Shown here one piece after another: positions 25,073 to 39,697 of a stretch of DNA of 64,000 nt. The notes beneath the pieces were generated by a model, which worked only from the letters and a program-made list of their open reading frames with translations, was not told the DNA's origin and made no database searches. This DNA comes from Leptospira interrogans. Lineage in GTDB: Bacteria > Spirochaetota > Leptospiria > Leptospirales > Leptospiraceae. A program made the position numbers and the translations under genes. The stretch lies in assembly GCF_900156205.1 (NCBI RefSeq), contig NZ_FTNA01000006.1, positions 62,001-126,000 on the forward strand, in the 5' to 3' direction. Within the stretch, counting starts at the first letter, position 1, and each line of letters starts with the position of its first letter.

Positions 25073-25873
25073 CTAAGTAACTCTTGCATTTCTCAAAAGT
25101 CGATCTAATAAAGAAGGAGAAAATCGACTGATCCAATAAGCCAACATCTCTCTGAACTGAGACGGGTATACGTCTCTCTTTCTGGATTCAATGGCCTTCA
25201 AAATGATGGTCGCCACTTTTTCTGTCGCAAGTCCGTTCTTAATTCCTTCATCCATAATTCCGTAAGCGGAACCGTCTCCAGATAAAGCTCTCAAAGAAAT
25301 ATCCGTTTTTACATAACCCGGAGAAACCGTCATAACGTGCATCCCACTCTCGCAGGTTTCCAGTCGAATACTATCCATAAACGCCTGAACTGCGTGTTTG
25401 CTCGCAGCATAACCAGAACGATACTGAGTTGCAAATCTTCCTTGCAAAGAAGATACAGCAATAAAATGACCTTGATTCTGCCTCAGTTCCGATTCTAAAA
25501 GTTTGAATAAATGAACCAAAGGATAAAAATTTATGTTCATTAGATTTTCATAAACTTTAATATCCGTCTCTTTGGCAAGACCACGCATGCTAATTCCAGC
25601 GCTATGAATCATTCCATCGATACGCCTAACTTTTTTTCTGAATTCCTCTGTAATCTTTTTGAGCTGAGAAAGATCAGAAACGTCTCCGGGAAAAGAAATG
25701 ATTTTATCTGGAAACTTAGCTTCACTTTTTAACTCTTTTAACAATTCTTTTCTTCGAGCAATTGCCCCTACTACAGCACCATTTCGATTGAGTTCTAAAA
25801 CAAGAGCCCTACCAATACCGGAACTAGCTCCCGTAACCAAAAAAGATTTTTCTAAAAAGAAAGAATGAATCAT
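25073..25873 (-). CDS. Short-chain dehydrogenase/reductase
   Basis: This 266-residue protein is of classical SDR length. The cofactor motif TGASSGIG is near residue 15. DVSDLS follows, then HSAG in place of NNAG. The catalytic Ser-Tyr-Lys triad reads SSLQGRF...SGYAASKHA, and SPGYVKTDI comes after. The basic IARRKEL after the first Rossmann strand suggests NADP(H). The C-terminal 30 residues are hydrophobic and basic (YWISRFSPSLLDRLLR), perhaps for membrane association as in SDRs acting on lipid substrates. The substrate is unknown. It is transcribed alone and divergently from the DUF2889-like gene. Confidence 0.9.
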   Translation of the reverse strand: MIHSFFLEKSFLVTGASSGIGRALVLELNRNGAVVGAIARRKELLKELKSEAKFPDKIISFPGDVSDLSQLKKITEEFRKKVRRIDGMIHSAGISMRGLAKETDIKVYENLMNINFYPLVHLFKLLESELRQNQGHFIAVSSLQGRFATQYRSGYAASKHAVQAFMDSIRLETCESGMHVMTVSPGYVKTDISLRALSGDGSAYGIMDEGIKNGLATEKVATIILKAIESRKRDVYPSQFREMLAYWISRFSPSLLDRLLRNARVT

Positions 25874-26023
25874 AAGACCGGACCGAAGATATTTGAAAGT
25901 CTTAAAAAAGCAAATGAAAATAAACGGAAAAATTCTTTAGAGAATTGAGTCTAGTGAAAAGATGATCCTGAAAGAAACGGAAAATGTTTTATTGAAAACG
26001 TTTCTTTAAAATAAGAGGTTTGA

Positions 26024-26662
26024 ATGAGCAAGTTACAGGAACTTAAAGAAAGGATTCGTTTTCGAAACACCGACTTTCAAAGAAACTATGAAAGTAGATA
26101 TTATTGGTTTCCGGAAGAATCTCCGCCGTTTTGTATTATAGAAGTAAATCAATACGATCCTTATCATGATATGACTTTATATTTGGAAGTAGACCTCACC
26201 ACATTGAAGATCGTAAACTCTGGTGTAGAAGAAAAAAGGGTTCCTTATGAAACTTGTCCAGCCGCAATCAAAACATACGATTATTTAGTAGGAGAAGAAA
26301 TGTCCTACGTAAAATTGATGAATCGTTTTCCAGCGGACAAAACGTTAGGTTGTCTTCATATCAACGAGCTGATTCAAAACGCGGCTATGAATTTTCATTC
26401 CGCATACGCCTTTTATCTTAAAGAAAGAAATTTTCCGGCCCAACTAGACGAATACAAAATGTACGAAGGAAACCTTCCCGCTCGAGAAAGAAGAGAAATC
26501 GGAAGGCACTGGTGGATGAAAGATAGAGGAGTCAAAAATTCCTGTTATTCTTTTTCCACACGTCACGAAAAACCGGAACTCAAAGATCAAGTGAAACATC
26601 TTGACAGTATTACTGCAATGATGGTAAAAGAATTTAAGAAATCGAAGAAAGAAAAACTTTGA
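26024..26662 (+). CDS. DUF2889-like protein
   Basis: This is a 212-residue protein with no signal peptide or membrane segment. The central LGCLHINELIQNAA resembles the C-T-H-L-x-E-L segment of DUF2889 proteins, and the N-terminal part alternates acidic and aromatic residues (MTLYLEVDLTTLKI). The function of that family is not known to me. AAGAGG upstream of the ATG supports the start. A strong terminator follows at 26720-26746 and then a tRNA gene, so this is a single-gene transcript. Assignment to DUF2889 is moderately sure. Confidence 0.6.
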   Translation: MSKLQELKERIRFRNTDFQRNYESRYYWFPEESPPFCIIEVNQYDPYHDMTLYLEVDLTTLKIVNSGVEEKRVPYETCPAAIKTYDYLVGEEMSYVKLMNRFPADKTLGCLHINELIQNAAMNFHSAYAFYLKERNFPAQLDEYKMYEGNLPARERREIGRHWWMKDRGVKNSCYSFSTRHEKPELKDQVKHLDSITAMMVKEFKKSKKEKL

Positions 26663-26719
26663 GTTTACAATTTGCACTTAGGTAACGCATTAAAGATGCG
26701 CCTAACGTTACATCTTCGT

Positions 26720-26746
26720 AAAACGGACATAAAGTTCCGTTTTTTT
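26720..26746 (+). terminator. Rho-independent terminator
   Basis: AACGGA (26722-26727) pairs with TCCGTT (26736-26741) around an 8-base loop, and a run of T follows. It terminates the DUF2889-like gene just ahead of the tRNA. Confidence 0.8.
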
Positions 26747-26778
26747 GAAAGTTAAAGTTTCCTTTTTCGATTGAGTCT

Positions 26779-26857
<79 letters not shown>

Positions 26858-26901
26858 TTAAATCTCTTGCCCTATCTCAAACAATATGAACTCTGTACTG
26901 A

Positions 26902-27825
<924 letters not shown>

Positions 27826-29263
27826 CTGATTTTTCTGAATCACTGATCGATCTATTTTCCGCAGTTAAAACCGGAAAAACGAACGAAATTCAAAAACTTC
27901 TAAACGCCTTGAAAGGGGAAGCAATTCTTATCGATTGGCTAAAGGATTATAGAGATAGTTATGGTTCTGGGGTTTTATCTTGGGCTGTAAAAAATTCAGA
28001 TCAAGAAGCCATTGAACTTTTACTCGAAGCCGGAGCAGAACCCGATGAAACCAATGCAAGAGGAGAAACCCCACTTTTAAACGCTTTGGATCAAAACAAC
28101 GAAGATTTGATTCGAATTTTTTTAGAAGCAGGTGCAGACACAGAAAAAAAGGATTTTGCTGGAAACACTCCTCTTACCAAAGCTGTGAGCACCGGAAACG
28201 TTTCGATCGTAGAAATGGTATTGGAAAACGAATATTCAACTCCAGATTTAGAAGAAAGAAATGGAGAAGGATATACTCCAATTCTTTTAGCAGTAGATCT
28301 AGGACATCTAGACATTGTAGAATATCTTTTAGACCAAGGTGCAGATTTTTTAAAGAAAAATTCAGAAGGAAGAACTATTCTTCATTTAACAGCATTACAT
28401 AATGATTTTGAAATATTAGATTTATTTTTAGAAAAAGAAGAAACAAAAATCATATTAGAAGATAAGGATGCAGATGGAAATACCGCCTTACTTCTTGCAT
28501 CCTCCCATGACAGCGTAGAATGTTTAGAAAAGCTGATTCAAGTTGGAGCGAATATTTTACAATTAAACGCATCGGGAAAAACCGGGTTGGAAGAAGCGGA
28601 AAGACAAAAATATCATCACGTCACCAAAATTCTTAAAAAAGTTCTTACTGAAAAATTATTTTTTGCCGCCAAACATGGAGAAGACGAACTTTGCAAAAAT
28701 ATTCTTCAAATTGGAATCTCACCTAACCCAATCGATCAAGAAGGAAATACACCGCTTCACGTCGCAGTCATTCATGACCAGATTTCTACCACTGAACTAT
28801 TGATCCAATGGAACGCCTCTCCATTCTTAAAAAACCTAAATGGAAAATCACCTTTAGACATTGCAAAAGCAGCAGAGAAAATAGAACTCGTTCGGATATT
28901 AGAACCTGAACCAGAAAACGATTAAAAAATTTCTATATAACGTGGATTCAAAGAAAGAATTTTCTAAAAGTACGGCTCCTATAATTTTAGAACTTGTTCA
29001 TAAAATTGCGATTTGTAGTAATTCCTACAAATTAAGTCACATTATAAACTTTTAAACATTTATTTTTTGTATGAGTTCCCACATTTTAAGAATCGATCTA
29101 CAAGGTTCAGATTTCAATTTTTTTAGAAAAATGAATCATGATTTCCTACGCCAAACTCATATTGTTTAACGTGGGTTCGGCGTAAGGAAATCTGGGCGAA
29201 TAAAAAACTCAATGCAACGACTCCCTGAATGCCGATCCGTAGAGAGCCGTTTTACTGAGTTTC

Positions 29264-29295
<32 letters not shown>

Positions 29296-29346
29296 TCTTG
29301 AACTCAATGTTGCTCCTTACTGTCGCAACATAATGTTTCAATTCCT

Positions 29347-29372
29347 AAATGCCGCCCCATAGGAAGGCATTT
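29347..29372. repeat. Hairpin unit (AAATGCC/GGCATTT stem)
   Basis: AAATGCC (29347-29353) pairs with GGCATTT (29366-29372) around GCCCCATAGGAA. ATGAGTT follows. The loop matches the other hairpin units but the stem is different, so the pairing is kept by compensatory change. A related hairpin with AAACGCTTT/AAAGCGTTT lies about 80 bp upstream. Confidence 0.65.
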
Positions 29373-29699
29373 ATGAGTTCTAACCGGAATTTCCAAACTC
29401 AATGCTGTTTCTCTACGGATCGCAAGCATAATCGCTTTCGCATTTGTTATACCGAATTCACGTTGTTTAACAAAAATAATAACTTTTAAAAATGTGGGAA
29501 CTCATATAAACTAGATTAGCTTTAGGAAATCTCTATAAAGCCCAAATAAAGTTCGTCCAATCAAATTTTTGCATGAAATCTCTGTTGAGTAATCTTCATT
29601 CAATTAAAGATATTTTATAGACTCTGCGTTCAAATTTTATATAAAGAGACAGAATTTGTGGGAACTACCACGTTTTGTTTAAAATACAACGACTTAACC

Positions 29700-29890
29700 T
29701 AAATTCGGTAAAGCGAAAGGGATCGATGCGGAGTCAAGTTATTGAAATTAAAGAAATTGAATGTAGAACTACAATACGCAATAACTTGACTGAAGCTGAG
29801 AGCCCGGTCCCGCTTGTTCCATTTAATTTTTCTTTTACAGACGATTGGCGGGATTCGCCCAGATTTTCTTACATAGAGCTCACGTTAGAC
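29700..29890. repeat. Family G element with perfect 13-bp stem
   Basis: AGTCAAGTTATTG (29732-29744) is the exact inverse of CAATAACTTGACT (29779-29791), with a 34-base loop. The same place in the copy at 59375-59515 has GGTCAATAAATTG/CAATTTATTGACC, so both arms changed together. Flanking shared text: GCGAAAGGGATCGATGCG on the left, GCTGAGAGCCCGGTCC and GGATTCGCCCAGATTTTC on the right. Confidence 0.75.
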
Positions 29891-29958
29891 TTATCTTTTT
29901 TAATGCTTTAAGCAAATTAAAAATATATAACATAAAATTTGAATATTAGAAATAAACT

Positions 29959-30516
29959 TTAAACAAAACGTCTACTCAATAAGTCGAGTAATTCTTCCGG
30001 ATCTTCCGAAACGATTAGACCTTCTTTAGTTTCCGAATCTAAAAAACCATCGTCCACCATTCTACCTAATTGTTTAAGCAAATATTCAAAATAACCGTTT
30101 ACATTGAGTAAACCCAAAGGTTTTGAAATAAGTTTGAGTTGATTCCAAGTAGTGATTTCTACGAGCTCGTCCAAAGTTCCAATTCCACCAGGCAAGGCGA
30201 TAAAACCTGAGGACCTTTCATACATCCTAAATTTTCTTTCATGCATGGAAGAAACGATCATCAAATCCTTAACACGATCGTGTTTAACTTCTTTGATAGA
30301 AAGAAAATCCGGAATGATTCCAGATACACCTCCTCCTTTGTCCATTACAGCATCAGCAATCGTTCCCATGATACCGCACGAAGCCCCTCCAAAAACCAAA
30401 TCTAAATTTTTTTCAACGAGCAATCGACCCAAATTCCGAGCCGCTTCCACATAAACCGGATTGTTCCCGGAACGCGAACCACAAAAAACACAAACCGCCA
30501 ATTTGGTTAAATCCAT
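29959..30516 (-). CDS. LOG family protein (cytokinin riboside 5'-monophosphate phosphoribohydrolase type)
   Basis: At 185 residues it has the length typical of LOG family proteins. The nucleotide-binding signature [10 protein letters not shown] is near residue 110, and [10 protein letters not shown] and [13 protein letters not shown] match the conserved N-terminal region. LOG enzymes remove ribose 5'-phosphate from nucleoside 5'-monophosphates; many bacterial members act as AMP/GMP nucleosidases or have unknown physiological substrates. It is cytosolic and transcribed alone, divergent from the outer-membrane protein gene. Confidence 0.92.
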   Translation of the reverse strand: MDLTKLAVCVFCGSRSGNNPVYVEAARNLGRLLVEKNLDLVFGGASCGIMGTIADAVMDKGGGVSGIIPDFLSIKEVKHDRVKDLMIVSSMHERKFRMYERSSGFIALPGGIGTLDELVEITTWNQLKLISKPLGLLNVNGYFEYLLKQLGRMVDDGFLDSETKEGLIVSEDPEELLDLLSRRFV

Positions 30517-30670
30517 AATCTCTCTTTTATTTACTTCTATTTAATAAGATCGGAATAAAATCATTCCATCGTTATTTACAATAAATAGAATTTTGTAACA
30601 TTTTTCTTGTTTGAAACTTCGGAAAAAAAGTTGGAATTCTTTCGTCTTATATCTATCCCATATTCAGCCT

Positions 30671-31939
<1,269 letters not shown>

Positions 31940-31968
31940 AGTGAGAATTTTTTGGATTTACTGATCAA

Positions 31969-32071
31969 TAGAGTTGTTGAAAAATTTCATAGTGACGATT
32001 AACAAAACTGTTTCAATTGCCGGTTTCCATAAAATAGAAACAGATGGAGAATTAATTTTTCAACAATTCTA
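31969..32071. repeat. Family A element, reference copy
   Basis: It begins TAGAGTTGTTGAAAAATTTC and ends TTTTTCAACAATTCTA. It is nearly identical over its whole 103 bp to the copy at 48432-48534, which suggests recent movement or gene conversion. Confidence 0.85.
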
Positions 32072-32327
32072 ATGAATTCTTAAGTTTGACAGGATTCATT
32101 TTTTTCATAAAAAATCAAATGCAAAAAACTTTCAAAAATAATAATATTCAAAACTTAACATATACTTTAAAAAAGTAAAAAATTTAAATCTAGATAAAAC
32201 CAAACCCTTTGACACGGCAAATTTCGAATATTGAAAGTCTATTTAGGAAATACAAAGTTTAAGTTTGCACACGAAACAAAAATCAAAATCCTTAAAAACG
32301 AACTTAGAAAATAAAAATTAGATTTTG

Positions 32328-32524
32328 AGCTTGTTCCCAAACCGTCCAATGTAAAACTACTACGAAAATTGAACGAAATTAGACTGCTCGAAAGTTCGTA
32401 AATTGTCAAATCGACCATAGAAGCGATGCATTGAGTTTCACAAAAATGTACGGACTACTGCAATTTTATTAAAAATTTTAAAGAATGATTGTGTAAAATT
32501 CTTTGAGGTTTTGGGACAAGTTCT
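32328..32524. repeat. Family B element
   Basis: It begins AGCTTGTTCCCAAACCGTCC and ends GGTTTTGGGACAAGTTCT. The middle carries an extra CATAGAAGCGATGCATTGAG segment related to the hairpin units. Confidence 0.75.
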
Positions 32525-32602
32525 TTATAAAAAGAAATTGAATTCAATCAATCACCCTCGACTAATCATCTTAAGTCGAAGGCATTTCGTTTTAAAAAAG
32601 TA

Positions 32603-33124
32603 TTATTTAATAGGAACGTTTGAAAGTTTCATCCAACCGATTTTTTCAATCAAAGCAAAACCACCAAAAAGAACGGTCGTATAAAATAAATCCCCTAAAA
32701 GAGAATTTTGAAAAAACGGAACGGCCATAATAAAACACTGAACAAGCCCGTTTAAATCGTAAGAATAATATCCAGCAAGCCACACGTAAAAGTTAGTAAC
32801 TAAAAAGAAAAGAACCGACCCACTCAAAGACCAAAGTGCAATTTTAGAAACGGAAGAAGAAATTCTCAACCGCCATCCAGCTACGACCAGAAGTAAAGAA
32901 ATTCCATAAACAGGAATCATTTGATCGTGGAACCCGATCAATAAATCACTGATCAAAAGAGCGCAAACGGGAAGAAACAAAGACAACTTCTTAGAAGCAA
33001 AATGAGCCCCGGCAAAAAGAGAAATCGCAAGAATTGGCGTAAAATTAGCCGGATGGGGAAGATAACGACTTGCGACCGCAATCAAAATGAGTGAAAAAAC
33101 GATAAGACTTTTGGAACGTATCAT
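32603..33124 (-). CDS. DUF6580-like integral membrane protein
   Basis: This 173-residue protein has about five membrane helices. The N-terminal [20 protein letters not shown], then [14 protein letters not shown] and the [13 protein letters not shown] region fit DUF6580, a family of small membrane proteins sometimes compared with ECF-type vitamin transporter S components. The specific function is unknown. The ATG at 33124 lies about 160 bp from the start of the divergent mazG gene. Confidence 0.7.
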   Translation of the reverse strand: MIRSKSLIVFSLILIAVASRYLPHPANFTPILAISLFAGAHFASKKLSLFLPVCALLISDLLIGFHDQMIPVYGISLLLVVAGWRLRISSSVSKIALWSLSGSVLFFLVTNFYVWLAGYYSYDLNGLVQCFIMAVPFFQNSLLGDLFYTTVLFGGFALIEKIGWMKLSNVPIK

Positions 33125-33285
33125 AAAGTGCCTGGAATGTATTATTTTTTTGAACTATACTTCAAGTTTACGGCTCCCGTCAATCCAATCCCGATTTGGA
33201 ACTGAGCGAAAAAGAGTGGGTACCCGCTCCGGAGATAAAAAATGGAACAAATTTCGACTATTTCTTTGTTCTTGAAAGAGGATGT

Positions 33286-34088
<803 letters not shown>

Positions 34089-34092
<4 letters not shown>

Positions 34093-34469
34093 ATGGGCCC
34101 GATTCATTCAAAAATAGAATCGAACAAACAGAAACTTTGATTTCTTTTTTTTCCAAAGGTTTTTTTTTGAAGTTAGAATCTAATTTAGAAGAATGGCCTC
34201 GAATATATAAATTGACACATCTTGAAAAAAGTTACAAAGCCATGTTTTCGATTTTTGGTTCTTTTACTTTAATTCCGAACGATCCAAGATTAACTTCTCC
34301 TATTTATTATTTGAGTTTAAATACGAATTCTAATCAACAACTTGTTTGGACAAAACCGGACGGAGAAATGATACAAGATCTAAAACAAATTTTCGAAGAA
34401 TTAAAAAAACATATTCAAATTTTTGAAACTTCTATTTCAAACATAAACTTGAGAGAAAAACAAATTTGA
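34089..34469 (+). CDS. Conserved hypothetical protein in mazG operon
   Basis: 126 residues starting at the ATG that overlaps the mazG stop (ATGA). It is soluble, with no signal peptide. The body is mixed alpha/beta, with hydrophobic IYYLSLNTN, a short LVWTKPDGE turn, and a C-terminal helix ([19 protein letters not shown]). No family is recognised. Its stop overlaps the TTG of the response-regulator gene, which argues for translational coupling and perhaps a shared role in signalling. Confidence 0.65.
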
Positions 34470-35236
34470 AAGTACTCGTTTTAGATTCTGGTACAACGGT
34501 TAGAAAAATTATATCCTCTTTTTTTCCTACTGAGGATTTTCAAATTTTCGAAGCAGGTACGGCAAAAGAAGGATTAGATCTTACGTTTCAGGAACATTTT
34601 GATCTAATCACAATCGGAATGGTACTTCCAGACTCGGACGGATTTACGGTTTGTAAAACTATCCGAAACGGTCTAATAGACAACAAACAGAGTATATGCA
34701 AAAATTCTAAAATATTTCTCATAACTTCTGGGAATATAGAAACAAACCGAATAAAATCAGTAGAATCTGGCTTTGATGGAATTTTTCCAAAACCTACCGG
34801 AATTGAAGAATTTAAAACGGTAATCGAAGAGATTATAAAATTGGCTTATCAATCTAGTCCTATAGAATCTAAAAAAGCTGGAAAAATCCTGATCATAGAC
34901 GATTCAGAATTAAACTTGCTTCTTTTGGGAAAAATTTTAGAAAAAAATGGCTATTCTTTTCAAGCATTTACAGAAGGAAAAAAAGCCTACGAATATCTTC
35001 AATCTTCGAACGAAGTATCTTATATTTTAACAGACTGGATCATGCCGGATTTTTCAGGAGAAGAGCTTGTAGAAGCAATACGTAAACAGGAAAAATTTAA
35101 CGACATTCCGATTGCGGTCATCACTGGAATTGAAGAAAAAGAAGATTTTAAAATCTCCATTCCTCAAAAAAATATTTACTTACTTCAAAAGCCGTATTTT
35201 GAAAGAAAAATTTTAGAATATATTCAAAAAGTTTAA
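34466..35236 (+). CDS. Double-receiver response regulator, first domain degenerate
   Basis: This 256-residue protein consists of two receiver (REC) domains and no output domain. REC1 (about 1-125) lacks the phospho-acceptor: where Asp is expected after DLITI there is Gly51, and the first acidic pair is reduced to a single Asp (VLDSG), although a Lys (FPKPTG) remains. REC2 (about 138-256) is intact: D145/D146 in IIDDS, Asp190 in TDWIMPD, Thr220, and Lys242 in LQKPY. It is likely a phosphorylation-dependent adaptor or phosphate sink, with REC1 as a pseudo-receiver. It starts with a TTG overlapping the previous stop. No histidine kinase is nearby. Confidence 0.88.
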   Translation: MKVLVLDSGTTVRKIISSFFPTEDFQIFEAGTAKEGLDLTFQEHFDLITIGMVLPDSDGFTVCKTIRNGLIDNKQSICKNSKIFLITSGNIETNRIKSVESGFDGIFPKPTGIEEFKTVIEEIIKLAYQSSPIESKKAGKILIIDDSELNLLLLGKILEKNGYSFQAFTEGKKAYEYLQSSNEVSYILTDWIMPDFSGEELVEAIRKQEKFNDIPIAVITGIEEKEDFKISIPQKNIYLLQKPYFERKILEYIQKV

Positions 35237-35907
35237 TTTATTGTAAAAAATTGAATTTCCCGAATCACGTCAGGATGACAATCCAACCTAAATTCCCCCG
35301 AAAAAGGTTTTAAACCAGAAAACCATTGTCCGTTTTCGTATTGTAAATCGTTCCAAAACAGAAACAAGGTCGCATCTCCAAATTGATTGTTAAATTGAAT
35401 CTGTTGAATCTCTCCTGTCGGTGAAGGTTCTTTAAGAAAGATTTCACCCGAAAAGGAAATCATTTGGATTTGATAAGGTTCGGCCCGATATGGAATTCCT
35501 TCCTTTCGTCTATTAGAAGACTTTAATTTCCAATTTGTGATTTTAATTTTGGCAATCTCTTCAAGCTTTAAGGATTTTGAATATGTAATATTATTTTTTT
35601 TATGTCGGAACTTAAATTCAAACGGAGGATTTTTCCAAAAACCTTCTACCTCGCGCCCATCGCAAAAAACTGCTTTGATTTTTTTTTCTCCCTTTTCATC
35701 CAATCCCGTTCCGGTCTGTTTTTCTGTTTCCCCTCTTGAATTGCGAGAATCTCCGATCGTAGGTTCTACAGGCAAAGTGGGTTCTTTAGGACTTTTTTGT
35801 GAATGAACAGAGAAATTTAAAAACAGAAACACAAACGTAAAAAAACATTCCAAACTGAGAAATAGAATCCGGTTGAAAATCGAAGTTTTGTGTTTCAAGG
35901 TTTTCAT
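35233..35907 (-). CDS. Secreted hypothetical protein
   Basis: This 224-residue protein has a clear signal peptide (MKTLKHKTS, hydrophobic core, then VHSQ-KS). A Pro/Glu/Gly-rich linker of about 45 residues follows, then a compact beta-rich domain with several Phe/Trp-containing strands (for example [13 protein letters not shown]) and LFFWND-like turns. No family is recognised. It converges on the double-receiver gene, the two stop codons overlapping by 4 bp. Probably periplasmic. Confidence 0.65.
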   Translation of the reverse strand: MKTLKHKTSIFNRILFLSLECFFTFVFLFLNFSVHSQKSPKEPTLPVEPTIGDSRNSRGETEKQTGTGLDEKGEKKIKAVFCDGREVEGFWKNPPFEFKFRHKKNNITYSKSLKLEEIAKIKITNWKLKSSNRRKEGIPYRAEPYQIQMISFSGEIFLKEPSPTGEIQQIQFNNQFGDATLFLFWNDLQYENGQWFSGLKPFSGEFRLDCHPDVIREIQFFTIN

Positions 35908-35954
35908 CTTTACGATTAAAATTTCGAATTACACTAGTTATACGAATCAATCTT

Positions 35955-35984
35955 AAATTCCCGACAGTACCCCGCCGGGAATTT
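35955..35984. terminator. Probable terminator between icd and the secreted protein gene
   Basis: AAATTCCCG (35955-35963) and CGGGAATTT (35976-35984) form a 9-bp stem with a 12-base loop. It lies just past the icd stop reading leftward. The T tract is weak on that side and better on the other (TGTTTT), so termination efficiency is uncertain. Confidence 0.6.
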
Positions 35985-36001
35985 TGTTTTAATACGATAG
36001 A

Positions 36002-37210
<1,209 letters not shown>

Positions 37211-37266
37211 TAATATTTTACAATGATATAATAATAGAATATAATTCTGTTCTAAAGTCCTGACGA

Positions 37267-37842
37267 TTATTGGGAAGGAAAATTCGGATTCTCCGCAATT
37301 TTCATAATTCCATTTCTAAGCCAAGTTAGATTTTGCATTTCAAAATAATTAATCGCAACGGGAAGTGAAACAATTCCGATTACTGAGAAATAACGGTATT
37401 TTAAAGAATCTTTTGTACTGAGTCCTTGAATCGTTTTTTCAAGACGGATAAGAATTTTTTTCCAACGAATAAAAAGCGGTTTTAATTCTGGATTACAATC
37501 TTCGAAAAAAAGTTCGTCCGCACTTTGAGTGATAATTTCTTTAATACCGATCGGTAACGCTGGAGAACCAAGCTGATCCCGAAGACGAACGAGATCTTTT
37601 TCAATTTCTTCTTCGGATTGTCTTGCAATTGGAAGAATGGAACTAATTCCCACCGAAATCGGAAGCGAAACACGAAGAAAAAAGTCCCCTGCGACCATAC
37701 CTTGCAAAAAGAAACGAACCGACTCGCGAGGCGTAACCGAAAAATCAAGTTGTTTAGAACTAAAATTTTTGGTGGTTTGAATGATATACTGGGTGAGTTT
37801 AATTTTCTCTGTCCAAAATATTGCCAATAAATCGGATTCCAT
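37267..37842 (-). CDS. Conserved hypothetical protein (possibly DinB-like)
   Basis: 191 residues from the ATG at 37842; a TTG at 37920 would add 26 residues of doubtful value. It is predicted all-helical. The pattern [19 protein letters not shown] then [19 protein letters not shown] resembles a DinB-like four-helix bundle (thiol or metal-dependent transferases and hydrolases), but the metal-binding His residues are not obvious. No signal peptide. Treat the fold suggestion as weak. It lies upstream of icd on the same strand, 68 bp away. Confidence 0.55.
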   Translation of the reverse strand: MESDLLAIFWTEKIKLTQYIIQTTKNFSSKQLDFSVTPRESVRFFLQGMVAGDFFLRVSLPISVGISSILPIARQSEEEIEKDLVRLRDQLGSPALPIGIKEIITQSADELFFEDCNPELKPLFIRWKKILIRLEKTIQGLSTKDSLKYRYFSVIGIVSLPVAINYFEMQNLTWLRNGIMKIAENPNFPSQ

Positions 37843-37850
37843 AGTTCTGG

Positions 37851-37905
<55 letters not shown>

Positions 37906-38130
37906 AGAGCCGATAACCAAAATTCCTTAAAGAATATCCAATTAATCTAACCAAAAACTACAGTTCCTTTTTTCAAAATTCAAAACCTTTTGAAAAAGGA
38001 TATTTTCAAAACACAATCTTTGTTCTGAACTTCAAAATTCAAACCTGGACTTTTTCTTTTTCATTTCGAAAAAAATCAGATTTATTCCTCTTCCTTCTAC
38101 CTTTTGGGAACCGCTTTCAAAGAGGAAAAA

Positions 38131-38550
38131 ATGAAAAATACAATCGATTCAAATCAGGAAATATGGATGAAACTCATTTCAAAAAAAGACGACTTTATAA
38201 AAATCGTATCGACGTTAAACGAATTTTATATTCCAAAAGTTCATTTTTCAAAACTGGATCAAGGTCAGAAAATAAGAATTCAGTTGGTTCAAAAAAAGGT
38301 AAAAAATTTTGAAGTATTTTTCAAAAAGAGAAACGATCACGAGTTTATAATTTTTCTTAAAGTCGGAGATCAATTCACATCTTGGATTCATCAAGACGGA
38401 ATCGGAGAAGCCAAAGAACGTTTTTTGATGGAAGGAAAAACCGATCATCTTGTATTTAAGTTCCCTTGTATCGGAGATCTTTATCAAAAACACTGCTCTA
38501 TCGCCCAAGCTGACGAAATGAAAACTCTAAACGGAAAAGATTCTGCTTGA
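38131..38550 (+). CDS. Conserved hypothetical cytosolic protein
   Basis: 139 residues starting at the ATG at 38131, with AGAGGA just upstream. It is a small charged alpha/beta protein with alternating beta strands (KIRIQLVQKKVKNFEVFF, EFIIFLKVGD) and a C-terminal helix. The strand pattern would suit a PilZ-like barrel, but I do not see the RxxxR/DxSxxG motif, so no c-di-GMP binding is claimed. It precedes the secreted protein at 38582 by 31 bp, so they may form an operon. Confidence 0.6.
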   Translation: MKNTIDSNQEIWMKLISKKDDFIKIVSTLNEFYIPKVHFSKLDQGQKIRIQLVQKKVKNFEVFFKKRNDHEFIIFLKVGDQFTSWIHQDGIGEAKERFLMEGKTDHLVFKFPCIGDLYQKHCSIAQADEMKTLNGKDSA

Positions 38551-38581
38551 TCATTTTTTTCCTAAGCGAAGGATCTTCGGA

Positions 38582-39697
38582 ATGTTCCACCAAGCCGACT
38601 CGAAAAAAAATTCAATCTTGACCCTTCTAAAATTTCAAACCTTCTTATTTTTGTTTTTTTTCGCATCGTATTCAACTCTCAAAGCAGACGATTCCACATC
38701 TCTAAAAAAAGCCACTCTTAAAGATTATACCTTTCAACCTTATACGCAGGAAGGTTATTTTCAAGCCTGGAATTATTCTTATCGAGATGATAAGATTTTT
38801 ATCTATGCAACTTTTCTAATAAGTAATTTAGGACCCGGAACTAAAAACTGTGGAATCAGTTTAGTGATACATACTTTGGGAGAAGGTACTAAATTTGTTA
38901 CGAAAGAATTTTCCGTTAAAGAATTATCCGCAGAAAAAGGTAAATTCGACCTCAAAATTGAAAACAATCGTATGTCCCTAAATTCAGAAGGAATCGAAAT
39001 TCAACAAGATGTAGAGAATATTAAATTATTCTTATCTTTTAAATCCGATTTAAAACAAGGAGTTTCTCTTTCTGGTGGCAAACATACCGTCAAAGACCCT
39101 GGGGGTTTTGTTCAAGCCGATATGGCATTTTCGTTTCAATCCGTATGGGGTTATTTGATCCAAGACGGTAAAAAGAAAGAACTTCTGGGAACCGGTGGGT
39201 TAGAGCATCTTCTTACAAACTATGAGGTATACAAATACAGTAAAAGATGGGAACTATTTCGATCTATCAACTCAAAAGAGTTTCGTTTTTATACGGGGGG
39301 TTTTTTAGGAAACGATTCTTTTCCAGGAGGTTATTTTAGAACGGCGGCGCTTTTAAATCCAGAAGGTAAAACGATTCTTTCCGGTAGAATTATAAAATTT
39401 GAAGTGCTGGAAACGGCAAAAGAACCTTTTTCTGGTTATGACCTCCCTCTTAAAGAAAAATTTTATTTTGAAGATGATTGTTCTGCAGAAATCATTCGAA
39501 AACAATCGGTAGGTAGTATTTACGTTCTTTCTAATATTTCTTCTGTTCTTCGCTTTTTTATTCGTTTGTTTTTTGCCAAACCGTACCAAATTTATTCATT
39601 AGCAGATTTGAATGTTCAGTGTTCTAATAAAAATCTGTCCTCTGATTCTCTGGAAACTTTTAGTGGAATCCTTTCATATTATCTGATCAATCCTTAG
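38582..39697 (+). CDS. Exported protein, possibly lipocalin-like (AttH/Svf1 type)
   Basis: 371 residues from the ATG at 38582, preceded by AAGGA. A hydrophobic N-terminal signal (LFLFFFASYSTLKA) is followed by a largely beta-sheet protein. The pattern YFQAWNYSYRDDK at the start of the mature part and GGLEHLLTNYEVYKYSKRW in the middle recall two-lobed lipocalin-like proteins of the AttH/Svf1 group, which bind lipid-like molecules. The match is by eye only. Near the C-terminus there is a basic hydrophobic stretch (VLRFFIRLFFAKPY). Periplasmic or surface location is likely. Confidence 0.55.
   Translation: MFHQADSKKNSILTLLKFQTFLFLFFFASYSTLKADDSTSLKKATLKDYTFQPYTQEGYFQAWNYSYRDDKIFIYATFLISNLGPGTKNCGISLVIHTLGEGTKFVTKEFSVKELSAEKGKFDLKIENNRMSLNSEGIEIQQDVENIKLFLSFKSDLKQGVSLSGGKHTVKDPGGFVQADMAFSFQSVWGYLIQDGKKKELLGTGGLEHLLTNYEVYKYSKRWELFRSINSKEFRFYTGGFLGNDSFPGGYFRTAALLNPEGKTILSGRIIKFEVLETAKEPFSGYDLPLKEKFYFEDDCSAEIIRKQSVGSIYVLSNISSVLRFFIRLFFAKPYQIYSLADLNVQCSNKNLSSDSLETFSGILSYYLINP

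Larger units (their letters stand above)
31940..32602. other. Intergenic region with family A and B elements
   Basis: The family-A element at 31969-32071 and the family-B element at 32328-32524 take up half of it. The rest is AT-rich with no supported gene. Genes on both sides converge on it. Confidence 0.6.

Noticed and set aside
29675..29911. 78-codon frame on the plus strand
   Set aside because: It spans the family-G element. The copy at 59375-59515 does not keep the frame, so it is not a gene.
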